Source: Streptomyces sp. NBC_00091
Lineage (GTDB): Bacteria; Actinomycetota; Actinomycetes; Streptomycetales; Streptomycetaceae
NCBI RefSeq assembly: GCF_026343185.1
Contig: NZ_JAPEMA010000004.1
Location: forward strand, 424,929 to 488,928
Direction of reading: 5' to 3'
DNA: 64,000 nt
In this document: positions 12,139 to 20,495 of the stretch, in pieces
How the letters are laid out: every line of letters begins with the position of its first letter
Position numbering within the stretch: position 1 is the stretch's first letter
Position numbers and translations under genes: made by a program
The notes under the pieces: model-generated
Databases searched by the model: none
Told to the model about the DNA's origin: nothing
Seen by the model: only the letters and a program-made list of their open reading frames with translations

Positions 12139-13137
12139 ATGGCTCGCAGAGCAGCCCTCGTCCTCACCGCCGCCCTTCTCGCCTCCTCGGCGTTGACCGC
12201 CTGCTCGACCGAGGGCCCCGCCTCCGCCCCGGCCTCCGGGTCCAAGTCGGGCTCCGGAGGCACGATCACCATGGGCTTCGCCCAGGTCGGCGCCGAGAGC
12301 GGTTGGCGTACCGCCAACACCAAGTCCGTCCAGGAGGCTGCGAAGAAGGCCGGGATCGAACTCAAGTTCTCCGACGCGCAGCAGAAGCAGGAGAACCAGA
12401 TCAAGGCGATCCGCACCTTCATCCAGCAGAAGGTCGACGTGATCGCCTTCTCGCCGGTCGTGGAGTCCGGCTGGGACACGGTGCTGAAGGAGGCCAAGGA
12501 TGCGGGCATCCCGGTCATCCTCACCGACCGCGCCGTGGACACCAAGGACACCTCCCTCTACAAGACCTTCCTGGGCTCGGACTTCGTCAAGGAGGGCAAG
12601 TCCGCAGGCGAGTGGCTGACCGGCGCGTACGCGAACGAGCAGGGCCCGGTCAACATCGTCGAGCTCCAGGGCACCACGGGCTCCGCACCAGCCAACGACC
12701 GCAAGGCCGGCTTCGCCGACGCCATCCGCGCCGACGGCAAGTTCAAGATCGTCGCCTCACAGACGGGCGACTTCACCCGCGCCAAGGGCAAGGAGGTCAT
12801 GCAGGCGTTCCTGAAGTCCCAGAAGGACATCGACGTCCTCTACGCCCACAACGACGACATGGCCCTCGGCGCCATCCAGGCCATCGAGGAATCCGGCAAG
12901 AAGCCCGGTACGGACATCAAGGTGATCTCGGTGGACGGAATCAAGGACGCCTTCGTCGCCATGACCGAGGGCAAGATCAACGTCGTGGTGGAGTGCAACC
13001 CGATGCTCGGCGACCAGCTGATGGAGCTGGCCAAGAAGGTCGTGGCGGGGGAAAACGTGCCGACCCGGGTCGAGACCCAGGAGGGCGTATTCACGCAGGA
13101 CAAGGCCGCGGCCGCCCTGCCGTCCCGGAACTACTGA
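12139..13137 (+). CDS. YtfQ-like sugar-binding lipoprotein of a pentose ABC importer
   Basis: A 332-residue CUT2 solute-binding lipoprotein. The signal ends in lipobox LTAC (Cys22), followed by a Ser/Gly linker. The mature part carries MGFAQVGAESGWR, QQKQENQIKAIRTF, VVESGWDTVLKEAKDA, ELQGTTGSAPANDRK and YAHNDDMALGAIQAI, closely paralleling E. coli YtfQ (galactofuranose binding). The arabinose context makes L-arabinose or another pentose the likely ligand. It heads an operon of ATPase, two permeases and epimerase, with the pentose operator upstream. The 94-base gap to the ATPase holds a GC-rich hairpin that could raise relative expression of the binding protein. Confidence 0.9.
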   Translation: MARRAALVLTAALLASSALTACSTEGPASAPASGSKSGSGGTITMGFAQVGAESGWRTANTKSVQEAAKKAGIELKFSDAQQKQENQIKAIRTFIQQKVDVIAFSPVVESGWDTVLKEAKDAGIPVILTDRAVDTKDTSLYKTFLGSDFVKEGKSAGEWLTGAYANEQGPVNIVELQGTTGSAPANDRKAGFADAIRADGKFKIVASQTGDFTRAKGKEVMQAFLKSQKDIDVLYAHNDDMALGAIQAIEESGKKPGTDIKVISVDGIKDAFVAMTEGKINVVVECNPMLGDQLMELAKKVVAGENVPTRVETQEGVFTQDKAAAALPSRNY

Positions 13138-13231
13138 CGCGACAGGTTCCGGTGCCGGAGGAGGCCCGGCTCCGGTGCCTCCTTCACCATCCGGAGCCCG
13201 CTCCACCACCCCACACATGAGAGGAGGGCGG

Positions 13232-14791
13232 ATGGCATCTCCGTCCACCCCGCCGCCCACGGGCGGCGGCGGCCCGCGTCCGGTCCTGGAAGCCCACGGC
13301 ATCCGCAAGCGGTTCCCGGGCGTGCTCGCCCTCGACGGAGTCGCCCTGCGGCTCTTCCCCGGTGAGGTGCACGCCCTGATGGGCGAGAACGGCGCCGGGA
13401 AGTCCACCTTGATCAAGGTGCTCACCGGCGTCCACCCCGCCGACGGCGGCACCATCCTCGTGGACGGCCGGCCCCACGCGTTCACGGACCCCCTCCAGGC
13501 GCAGCAGGCCGGAATCAGCACCGTCTACCAGGAGGTGAACCTCTGCCCGAACATCTCGGTCGCCGAGAACATCCTCATCGGGCGCGAACCGCGCCGGTTC
13601 GGTCTCATCCACTGGTCCGCGATGCGGCAGCGGGCGGCCGAGCTGCTGACGGAACTGGACCTCGAACTGGACGTCACCAGTCTGCTCGATTCGCATTCCC
13701 TGGCGGTGCAGCAACTGGTCGCCATCGTCCGGGCGGTGGACGTCTCGGCGAAGGTGCTCGTGCTGGACGAACCCACCTCCAGTCTGGATCGGGAGGAGGT
13801 CGCCCAGCTCTTCACCCTGGTCCGGCGCCTGCGGGACCGCGGTGTGGCCATCCTGTTCGTCACGCACTTCCTCGACCAGGTATTCGATCTCTGTGACCGC
13901 GTCACCATCCTGCGCAACGGGCGCCTGGAAGGCGAGTACCCCATCGGCGAGCTCACCCCGGTGACGCTGGTGCAGCGCATGATCGGCGGAGAGCTGGCCA
14001 CCCTCGACCAGCTGTCCGGCCGTGCCCACGAGGAAGCGGCCGAACGGGCGGCCGGCGAGCCGTTCCTCCAGGCGCGACAGCTGACCCGTACGGGCTCGAT
14101 CGAACCGTACGACCTCGACATCCATGCCGGCGAGGTCATCGGACTGGCCGGTCTCCTGGGCTCGGGCCGCACCGAGGTGGCGCGCCTCCTGTTCGGCGCG
14201 GACAGCGCGGACTCCGGAGACGTGAGCATCGAGGGCAAGAAGGTACTCCTGCGCACCCCCCGCCACGCCATCGCCCGGGGCATCGCGTTCTGTTCCGAGA
14301 ACCGCAAGTCCGAGGGACTGGTGGGCGAGCTCACGGTCCGCGAGAACATCATCCTCGCGTTGCAGGCCGCCCGCGGCTGGACCAGGCCGCTGGCTCGTGC
14401 GAAACAGGACGAACTGGCACGGCACTGGATCGAAGCCCTGGACATCCGCCCCGCCGACCCCGAAGCGCAGGTGCGCCACCTCAGCGGAGGCAACCAGCAG
14501 AAGGTCCTCCTCGCGCGCTGGCTGCTGACCGCACCCCGGCTCCTGATCCTCGACGAACCCACCCGGGGCATCGACATCGGGGCCAAGGCAGAGATCCAGA
14601 AGCTCGTGGCCCGCCTGGCGGGCGAAGGCACCGCGGTGCTGTTCATCTCGGCGGAACTCGAAGAGGTCCTGCGCCTGAGCCACCGCATCGCCGTGCTCCG
14701 AGACCACCGCATGGTGGCCACCCTGGCGAACGACGACACCGTCACGCCCGAACGCCTCCTCACGACCATCGCCACCGGAACGGACTCATGA
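13232..14791 (+). CDS. CUT2 sugar ABC transporter ATP-binding protein (tandem ATPase)
   Basis: A 519-residue protein with two ATPase halves, energising pentose import. The first half has Walker A GENGAGKST at residues 51-59, a degenerate signature around LAVQQLVAIVRA and Walker B VLVLDEPTSS. The second half lacks an intact Walker A (GLLGSGRTEV) but has the canonical signature LSGGNQQKV and Walker B LLILDEPTRGID, the usual asymmetry in YtfR/AraG proteins. The ATG at 13232 follows GAGGAGGG. The stop overlaps the next start by ATGA, implying translational coupling. Confidence 0.94.
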   Translation: MASPSTPPPTGGGGPRPVLEAHGIRKRFPGVLALDGVALRLFPGEVHALMGENGAGKSTLIKVLTGVHPADGGTILVDGRPHAFTDPLQAQQAGISTVYQEVNLCPNISVAENILIGREPRRFGLIHWSAMRQRAAELLTELDLELDVTSLLDSHSLAVQQLVAIVRAVDVSAKVLVLDEPTSSLDREEVAQLFTLVRRLRDRGVAILFVTHFLDQVFDLCDRVTILRNGRLEGEYPIGELTPVTLVQRMIGGELATLDQLSGRAHEEAAERAAGEPFLQARQLTRTGSIEPYDLDIHAGEVIGLAGLLGSGRTEVARLLFGADSADSGDVSIEGKKVLLRTPRHAIARGIAFCSENRKSEGLVGELTVRENIILALQAARGWTRPLARAKQDELARHWIEALDIRPADPEAQVRHLSGGNQQKVLLARWLLTAPRLLILDEPTRGIDIGAKAEIQKLVARLAGEGTAVLFISAELEEVLRLSHRIAVLRDHRMVATLANDDTVTPERLLTTIATGTDS

Positions 14792-15891
14792 CCACCCAGC
14801 CCGCCAAGTCCGAGGCGGCCGCCGCGGTCGGGAGACGGCTGGCCGGCCACCGCCTGCTGTGGCCCGCGCTCATCCTGCTCGCCCTGCTCCTCGGCAACCT
14901 CGCGTTCCACCACGACTTCTTCTCCGTCCGCGTACGCGACGGCCACCTCTACGGCAGCCTCATCGACATCCTGCAGTTCGGTGCGCCCCTCATCCTGGTG
15001 GCGCTCGGCATGACCCTGGTCATCGCCACCCGCGGGATCGACCTCTCGGTGGGTTCCACCGTCGCCATCGCCGGCGCGCTCGCCTGCGCGCACATCTCCA
15101 CCGCCGCACGACCCGGCAGCGTCGCCACCCTGCTCACGGCCGTCGCCCTCGCGCTCGGTGTCGCCCTCGTGCTGGGCCTCGCCAACGGCTTCCTCGTGTC
15201 CGGGCTGGGGGTGCAGCCCATCGTGGCCACCTTGATCCTCATGGTCGCGGGCCGCGGCGTCGCCCAGCTGATCACGGACGGCCAGATCGTCACGGTGACC
15301 AGCGCCCCCTACAAGATGATCGGGGGCGGCTACTGGCTGACCTTCCCGTTCGCCGTCCTCCTGGCAGCCGCCCTCGTCGCGCTCACCGCCTTCGTCACCC
15401 GCCGCAGCGCACTCGGCATGCTGATCGAGTCCGTCGGCGGCAACCCCGCCGCCAGCCGCCTGGTCGGCATCAGGGCCGGCGGTCTCCTCGCCCTGGTCTA
15501 CGTCTTCAGCGCGCTGTGCGCCGCCGTCGCCGGGCTGATGATCAGTTCCAACGTCTCCAGCGCCGACGGCAACAACGCCGGACTGTGGATCGAACTCGAC
15601 GCGATCCTCGCCGTCGTCGTCGGCGGCACCGCCCTGACCGGAGGGCGCTTCTCCCTCGGCGGCACCGTGCTGGGCGCCCTGATCATCCAGACCTTGTCCA
15701 CCACCGTCTACAGCCTCGGCGTCCCACCCGAGACCACCCTCGTCTTCAAGGCCTTCGTCGTCATCGTCGTCTGCCTCGTGCAGTCCCCGGTCTTCCGGGC
15801 CAAGGTCCTGCGCCGCCGCCGCAGGACGACCACTCCCCGAACCCACACCACGGCGGGCGCCGCCCCGCAGCAGCAGGAGGTACGCGCATGA
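14788..15891 (+). CDS. CUT2 sugar ABC transporter permease (YtfT-like)
   Basis: A 367-residue membrane protein with about eight to ten hydrophobic segments. The family-typical LILVALGMTLVIATRGIDLS and VGSTVAIAGAL fall in the N-terminal half and LDAILAVVVGGTALTGGRFS in the C-terminal half. It belongs to the BPD_transp_2 permease family. The start overlaps the ATPase stop (ATGA), and its own stop overlaps the next permease start in the same way. Two dissimilar permeases in a row match the E. coli YtfT/YjfF arrangement. Confidence 0.92.
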   Translation: MTTQPAKSEAAAAVGRRLAGHRLLWPALILLALLLGNLAFHHDFFSVRVRDGHLYGSLIDILQFGAPLILVALGMTLVIATRGIDLSVGSTVAIAGALACAHISTAARPGSVATLLTAVALALGVALVLGLANGFLVSGLGVQPIVATLILMVAGRGVAQLITDGQIVTVTSAPYKMIGGGYWLTFPFAVLLAAALVALTAFVTRRSALGMLIESVGGNPAASRLVGIRAGGLLALVYVFSALCAAVAGLMISSNVSSADGNNAGLWIELDAILAVVVGGTALTGGRFSLGGTVLGALIIQTLSTTVYSLGVPPETTLVFKAFVVIVVCLVQSPVFRAKVLRRRRRTTTPRTHTTAGAAPQQQEVRA

Positions 15892-16910
15892 GTACCGGCA
15901 TCGCGAGCGCCGCCGCGCAACTCACCCGTCCCTTCGCGACCGTGTCCCCGCGCATCCGCACCCGTATCCCACTGATCGTCACGGCCGTCCTGCTGGCCGT
16001 CATGTTCGGCGTCGGATCGGTGCGCTACGAGGGCTTCCTCTCCGCGCAAGTCGTACTGAACCTGCTGATCGACAACGGATTCCTCCTGGTCGTCGCGGTC
16101 GGGGCGACCTTCGTCATCCTCACCGGCGGCATCGATCTGTCCGTCGGCTCCATGGTGGCCCTGTCGACCATGCTCACCGCCTGGCTGGTCGAGTCGCACG
16201 GCTGGCCCCTGGCCACCGTCATCCCACTGGTCCTGCTGGTCGGCGCCGCGAGCGGGACGCTCATGGGCTGGATCATCCACACCTTCGAGATCCAGCCGTT
16301 CATCGTCACCCTGGCCGGCATGTTCCTCGCCCGCGGGCTCTGCTACACGATCAGCACCGAATCCATCACGATCAGCGACCCCACCACGGCCGGAATCGCA
16401 CAGACCCGGCTGTACGGGCCGGGAGGACTGTTCGTCTCGATCCCGGTGGTCATCGCCCTGGCCGTGCTGGTGATCGCCTTCGTCGTACTCCACCACACGC
16501 GCTTCGGCCGCAACGTGTACGCGCTGGGCGGCAACGAGTCTTCCGCACGACTGATGGGTCTTCCGGCGGGCTCCACCAAGATCGCCGTATACGCCGTCAG
16601 CGGCCTGTGCTCCGCACTCGGCGGCCTGCTGCTGACCTTCTATATGCTCTCCGGCTACGCCCTCCACGCCATGGGCATGGAACTCGACGCGATCGCCGCC
16701 ACCGTGATCGGCGGCACGCTGCTGACCGGAGGCTCCGGCTTCGTCCTGGGCACCGCCCTCGGCGTGCTCGTCCTCGGCACGATCCAGACGGTGGTCAACT
16801 TCCAGGGCACGCTCAGCTCCTGGTGGACCCGGATCGTCATCGGCGCCCTGCTGCTCGTGTTCATCGTGCTGCAACGCCTGATGAGCGGCCGCCGCCCTGC
16901 CGCCGACTGA
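15888..16910 (+). CDS. CUT2 sugar ABC transporter permease (YjfF-like)
   Basis: A 340-residue partner permease. ATFVILTGGIDLSVGSMVAL and ELDAIAATVIGGTLLTGGS mark the BPD_transp_2 family. The ATG at 15888 shares bases with the preceding stop codon and has CAGGAGG ahead of it. The much longer open frame upstream in this phase is a shadow of the first permease. About 106 bases separate it from the epimerase gene. Confidence 0.92.
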   Translation: MSTGIASAAAQLTRPFATVSPRIRTRIPLIVTAVLLAVMFGVGSVRYEGFLSAQVVLNLLIDNGFLLVVAVGATFVILTGGIDLSVGSMVALSTMLTAWLVESHGWPLATVIPLVLLVGAASGTLMGWIIHTFEIQPFIVTLAGMFLARGLCYTISTESITISDPTTAGIAQTRLYGPGGLFVSIPVVIALAVLVIAFVVLHHTRFGRNVYALGGNESSARLMGLPAGSTKIAVYAVSGLCSALGGLLLTFYMLSGYALHAMGMELDAIAATVIGGTLLTGGSGFVLGTALGVLVLGTIQTVVNFQGTLSSWWTRIVIGALLLVFIVLQRLMSGRRPAAD

Positions 16911-17016
16911 CTCCGGCCCCGCAGCCCATCAGCCCGAGCCACCGCGTTCGCGTGCCGCGATCACAGCCTGCTTCCCGGCGCGCCCTCCGGTGGACCGACT
17001 TCCAGGGAATACCGCC

Positions 17017-18141
17017 ATGGAATACGCACACGAATCTGTCGACCAGGCCGCCGAGCCCAGGCGGACGGCCGCCTGTCCGCGGACGGCCCGCCCCCTGCGC
17101 CTGGACGATGGCGGAACGGGGGAGAGGTGGCAGTTCGGCTTCCCCGGCAGGGCCCGCGCCGAGGTCCACACGCGCGGCGCCAGGCTCCGTTCCCTGATCC
17201 TGCCGGACCGCTGGGGCCACACCGCCGACGTGGTGCTCGCGCCCCGCGACCCCGCCGCCTGCGAGGGCTCCGCACGCTACTTCGGTGCGACGGTGGGCCG
17301 TTACGCCAACCGCATCGCGCGCGGCGGGCTCGTCGTCGACGGAGTCACCCACCAACTCGCCACCCAGGAGACCGGGCACACACTGCACGGCGGTCCCGAC
17401 GGGTTCGACCAGCGCCTGTGGCGGTGCGAACCCTTCCACTCGGCGCACCGCACCGGTGTCCGCCTGTTCCTGCACAGCCCCGACGGCGACCAGGGATTCC
17501 CCGGTGCCCTGAACGTGCGCCTCACCTACACACTGGACCGCGACGACAACCTGACGATGTCGTACCAGGCGGTCGCCGACGCGCCGACGATCGTCAACCT
17601 CACCAACCACGCCTACTGGAACCTCGAAGGGGAGGGGCGCGGCAACGTCCTGGCCCACCACCTCCAGGTCGCGGCCCCCCTCTACACCCCGGTCGACGCC
17701 GAGTTGATCCCCGACGGCCCTCACCGCCCGGTCAGCGACACCCCGTTCGACCTCCGCCGGCACCGGCGCCTCTCCGACGTTCTGACCCATACGGAGGCGC
17801 AACTGGCTCTCGCCGGCGGAGGCTTCGACCACAACTGGGTCCTCGACGACGCCCGGCGAGCCACTCCTCGGAAGGCCGCTGTGCTGTACGCCCCCGCATC
17901 CGGCCGCCGCATGGAGGTGCGCACCACGGAACCGGGCATCCAGGTCTATACCGCGCAAGGCCTGACCGGTGACATCACGGGCAAGGCAGGCAGGCCGTAC
18001 CACGCCTACGCGGGGGTCGCGCTGGAGACCCAGCACTTCCCGGACTCCCCGAACCGCCCCGACTACCCGACGGTCGTCCTGCGCCCGGGCGAGCTGTACC
18101 GGTCGACCACGATCCACAGCTTCACCACGGTCACCGCCTGA
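17017..18141 (+). CDS. galM: Aldose 1-epimerase (mutarotase)
   Basis: Interconverts alpha and beta anomers of aldoses, here probably arabinose delivered by the upstream transporter before isomerisation. The 374-residue protein has FGATVGRYANRIARGG, TLHGGPDGFDQRLW with the family's His, VNLTNHAYWNL with the second His, and GGFDHNWVLD near the C-terminus. The ATG at 17017 has AGGGAA upstream; a GTG at 16990 in phase is possible. It closes the pentose transporter operon and is followed by a strong hairpin facing the LacI gene. Confidence 0.92.
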   Translation: MEYAHESVDQAAEPRRTAACPRTARPLRLDDGGTGERWQFGFPGRARAEVHTRGARLRSLILPDRWGHTADVVLAPRDPAACEGSARYFGATVGRYANRIARGGLVVDGVTHQLATQETGHTLHGGPDGFDQRLWRCEPFHSAHRTGVRLFLHSPDGDQGFPGALNVRLTYTLDRDDNLTMSYQAVADAPTIVNLTNHAYWNLEGEGRGNVLAHHLQVAAPLYTPVDAELIPDGPHRPVSDTPFDLRRHRRLSDVLTHTEAQLALAGGGFDHNWVLDDARRATPRKAAVLYAPASGRRMEVRTTEPGIQVYTAQGLTGDITGKAGRPYHAYAGVALETQHFPDSPNRPDYPTVVLRPGELYRSTTIHSFTTVTA

Positions 18142-18159
18142 GAGGGGCGGCGGCCGTAG

Positions 18160-18193
18160 CCGCTGTCCGGTGCCGGGGGGCACCGGACAGCGG
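18160..18193. terminator. Bidirectional hairpin between galM and the LacI regulator
   Basis: A perfect 14-bp stem (18160-18173 with 18180-18193) around a six-base loop, between two convergent genes. Confidence 0.85.
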
Positions 18194-18282
18194 ATTTTGG
18201 TGCCTGCGCCGGCTTCCCCCGTACGAGGTGCCCCCGGGGCCCGGCTCCCTGCAGGAGGGGTCAACCGCCGGTCACGTGGGGG

Positions 18283-19359
18283 TCATTCGCCGGGGGGAGC
18301 GACCCTTCGGGCCGTGCTGGCGCGCACGATGAGCTCGGGCGCCACCACCAGGTGCGTCGACTCGTCGGTCCTGCCCTCGATGTGGTCCAGGAGCAGCCCG
18401 ATGCTGTCGCGGCCGAGCGAGGCGAAGTCCTGGCGGATCGTCGTCAGCGGGGGCGGGAAGAACTCTGCCTCGGGGATGTCGTCGAAGCCGGCGACCGCCA
18501 CGTCCTCGGGCGTCCGCAGGCCCGCTTCCCGCAGAGCCCGCAGGACACCGAGGGCCATCTGGTCGTTGGCGACGAACACCGCGGTGAGGCCGGCTCCCCG
18601 CCCTCGTGATGCCAGGACCCGCCCCGCCAGCTGCTGGCCGGCCTGGTATCCCGACAGCGGACTCCAGTCGCCGCGCAGCACGGGCGGCACCTCGGCGCCG
18701 GCATCGCGCAGCGCGTCCTCCCACCCCTGTGTGCGGGCCTCGCTCTCGAGCCAGTCGGGGGGGCCCGCCACGTGCCACACGGTGGCGTGGCCCGACGCGA
18801 GAAGGTGCTCCGTGATCATGCGGGCGCCGAGGTTCTGGTCCAGCGACACCCCCGGCAGGTCGAGGGTGTGGCCGCCTTCCACGGTGACCACGGGGCACGG
18901 TGCTTCCAGTGCCGCCAGGGCGCGCACCGCGGCGCGTTGCGGAGTGACGGCGACGATCCCCTCCACCCCCCACCCGGCGAGGTGCTGCATGGCTTCCGCG
19001 AGGGCTGTCTGCGTGGCGGTCCGAAGCGTGACGGCGGACGTCAGGTAGCCGCGGTCCCGAGCGGCCTCCTGCACTCCCGCCACGGTGCTCGCGGGCCCGT
19101 GCAGAGTGGTGTTCACCGCGATGACGCCCAGCGTGTGGGTCCGGCGGGTGGCCAGAGCCCGGGCCGCCGAGTTGCGGCGGTACCCCAGCTGCTCGATGAC
19201 CTGAGTCACCGCGGCCCGGGTCTTGGCGCTGACGTTCGGGTGGTCGCTGAGCACCCGCGAAACGGTCTGATGGGACACGCCGGCGACGCGCGCGACGTCC
19301 GTCATCGTGGGCGCTCGCGAGACGTCCGGGAGCTGGGTCAACTCTCTTCCTTTCCTCAT
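18283..19359 (-). CDS. LacI-family regulator, probable repressor of the arabinose regulon
   Basis: A 358-residue LacI/GalR repressor. The helix-turn-helix TMTDVARVAGVSHQTVSRVL lies near the N-terminus, followed by the hinge region and a periplasmic-binding-type ligand domain (HTLGVIAVN, VFVANDQMALG, VAGFDDIPEAEFF). The start is uncertain: ATG at 19359 after AGGGAAGG, or TTG at 19341 after AAGGAAGAG. It is encoded between the pentose transporter-epimerase operon and araD. It is divergent from araD, with a consensus pentose operator plus a degenerate copy close to its own promoter. It is therefore the best candidate to bind all the TTGTKARCGYTMACAA sites, presumably released by arabinose or a derivative; that ligand is inferred. 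Confidence 0.85.
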   Translation of the reverse strand: MRKGRELTQLPDVSRAPTMTDVARVAGVSHQTVSRVLSDHPNVSAKTRAAVTQVIEQLGYRRNSAARALATRRTHTLGVIAVNTTLHGPASTVAGVQEAARDRGYLTSAVTLRTATQTALAEAMQHLAGWGVEGIVAVTPQRAAVRALAALEAPCPVVTVEGGHTLDLPGVSLDQNLGARMITEHLLASGHATVWHVAGPPDWLESEARTQGWEDALRDAGAEVPPVLRGDWSPLSGYQAGQQLAGRVLASRGRGAGLTAVFVANDQMALGVLRALREAGLRTPEDVAVAGFDDIPEAEFFPPPLTTIRQDFASLGRDSIGLLLDHIEGRTDESTHLVVAPELIVRASTARRVAPPGE

Positions 19360-19442
19360 CGAGCGGCCTTCCCTCAAGGTACCGAACCAGCCGCGGCCCG
19401 CACACATCTCGGACCGACCGGAAGATTGTCGACCAGGTATAG

Positions 19443-19458
19443 ATGTTGGCGTTCACAT
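19443..19458. promoter_or_regulatory. Degenerate pentose operator before the LacI gene
   Basis: ATGTTGGCGTTCACAT keeps the outer half-sites of the consensus but not the central positions. It lies 84 bases upstream of the regulator's ATG, a position suited to weak autoregulation. Confidence 0.4.
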
Positions 19459-19518
19459 TATGCAGCGTTGATCGCATGTTGTGGGCAGGAATCTTCTCGT
19501 ACCTCTTGAGATTGCCGC

Positions 19519-19534
19519 TTGTTAGCGCTCACAA
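19519..19534. promoter_or_regulatory. Pentose operator upstream of araD
   Basis: TTGTTAGCGCTCACAA with a TTGAGA hexamer at 19506-19511, seven bases upstream. This reproduces exactly the layout in front of the transporter operon. The araD start follows about 146 bases later. Confidence 0.78.
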
Positions 19535-19680
19535 TCTGATCGGGGCGGCTGAGGTAGGCCAGCTGTGATGCCTGGAGCGGCCCCCGATCAGTCCAGCCCA
19601 CTCATGCGCGGCCGCGGGGCCTGCCGGACGCCGGTCCCGGAGAAGCCGGCCGCGCATGCCGGAGAGACGGTGAGAGCGCA

Positions 19681-20418
19681 GTGAGCGAGACCTTCCTGGG
19701 GGACCTCCGTCGCGAGGTCCTCGCGGCCAACCTGCGCATCCCGGAGGCCGGTCTGGCCACCCTCACCTGGGGAAACGTCAGCGGAGTGGACCGAGGCGCC
19801 GGCGTCTTCGTCATCAAGCCGTCCGGGGTCTCCTACGCCGACCTCGCAGAGGAGGACCTGGTGGTGGTGGCACTGGAGGACGGGCGGGTCGTCGAGGGGC
19901 ACCTCAGGCCGTCCACCGACACCGAAACCCATCGGTGCCTCTACCGGGCCTTCCCCTCCATCGGCGGCGTCACCCACACGCACTCGACGCACGCCGTCGC
20001 CTTCGCCCAGGCGCGCCGCCCGATCCCCGTACTCGGCACGACGCACGCCGACACCTTCAACGGGCCGGTCCCCGTGACGGAGGACCTCACCGCCGAGCAG
20101 TGCGCGCGGGACTACGAGTACAACACCGGACAGGTGATCGTCGCCCGGCTCGACGGCGACCCCCGGCGGGCCGACGAGGTCCCCGGAGCGCTCGTGTCAC
20201 GACACGGACCCTTCACTTGGGGCGCCACCGCGAAGGCGGCGCTGGAGAACGCCATCGTCTGCGAGGCCGTGGCGGAGATGGCGCTGCACACGCTGGCACT
20301 GGGGTCCCGCCTCGGGGAAGCCTCCGAACCGCCGAAGCACCTGCTGGAGCGGCACTTCACCCGTAAGCACGGACCGGATGCCTATTACGGCAACGCTCCT
20401 CACGCCCCGGGCGTCTGA
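19681..20418 (+). CDS. araD: L-ribulose-5-phosphate 4-epimerase
   Basis: Converts L-ribulose-5-phosphate to D-xylulose-5-phosphate, completing arabinose entry into the pentose phosphate pathway. The 245-residue class II aldolase-like protein has [29 protein letters not shown], the zinc-binding [10 protein letters not shown] (His at about 99, 101 and 104), [15 protein letters not shown] and [10 protein letters not shown]. The GTG start at 19681 has GGAGAG upstream. It is separated from araBA by the transporter operon but shares their operator. Confidence 0.95.
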   Translation: MSETFLGDLRREVLAANLRIPEAGLATLTWGNVSGVDRGAGVFVIKPSGVSYADLAEEDLVVVALEDGRVVEGHLRPSTDTETHRCLYRAFPSIGGVTHTHSTHAVAFAQARRPIPVLGTTHADTFNGPVPVTEDLTAEQCARDYEYNTGQVIVARLDGDPRRADEVPGALVSRHGPFTWGATAKAALENAIVCEAVAEMALHTLALGSRLGEASEPPKHLLERHFTRKHGPDAYYGNAPHAPGV

Positions 20419-20495
20419 AGTCGCGCACCGGCTCGGGAGGTGGCGACCTGTTCTCGGATCAAGGGGGCGGTCAACTACCGGTTCCGGACCGTGAC

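Noticed and set aside
13138..13231. Rho-independent terminator between the YtfQ-like gene and the ATPase
   Set aside because: A GC-rich hairpin is visible, but short stems and operon context suggest at most attenuation or mRNA protection, so it was not listed as a terminator.
13525..15846. Long reverse frame opposite the transporter genes
   Set aside because: Low-complexity Asp/Glu/Gly translation is the antisense of membrane-protein codons.
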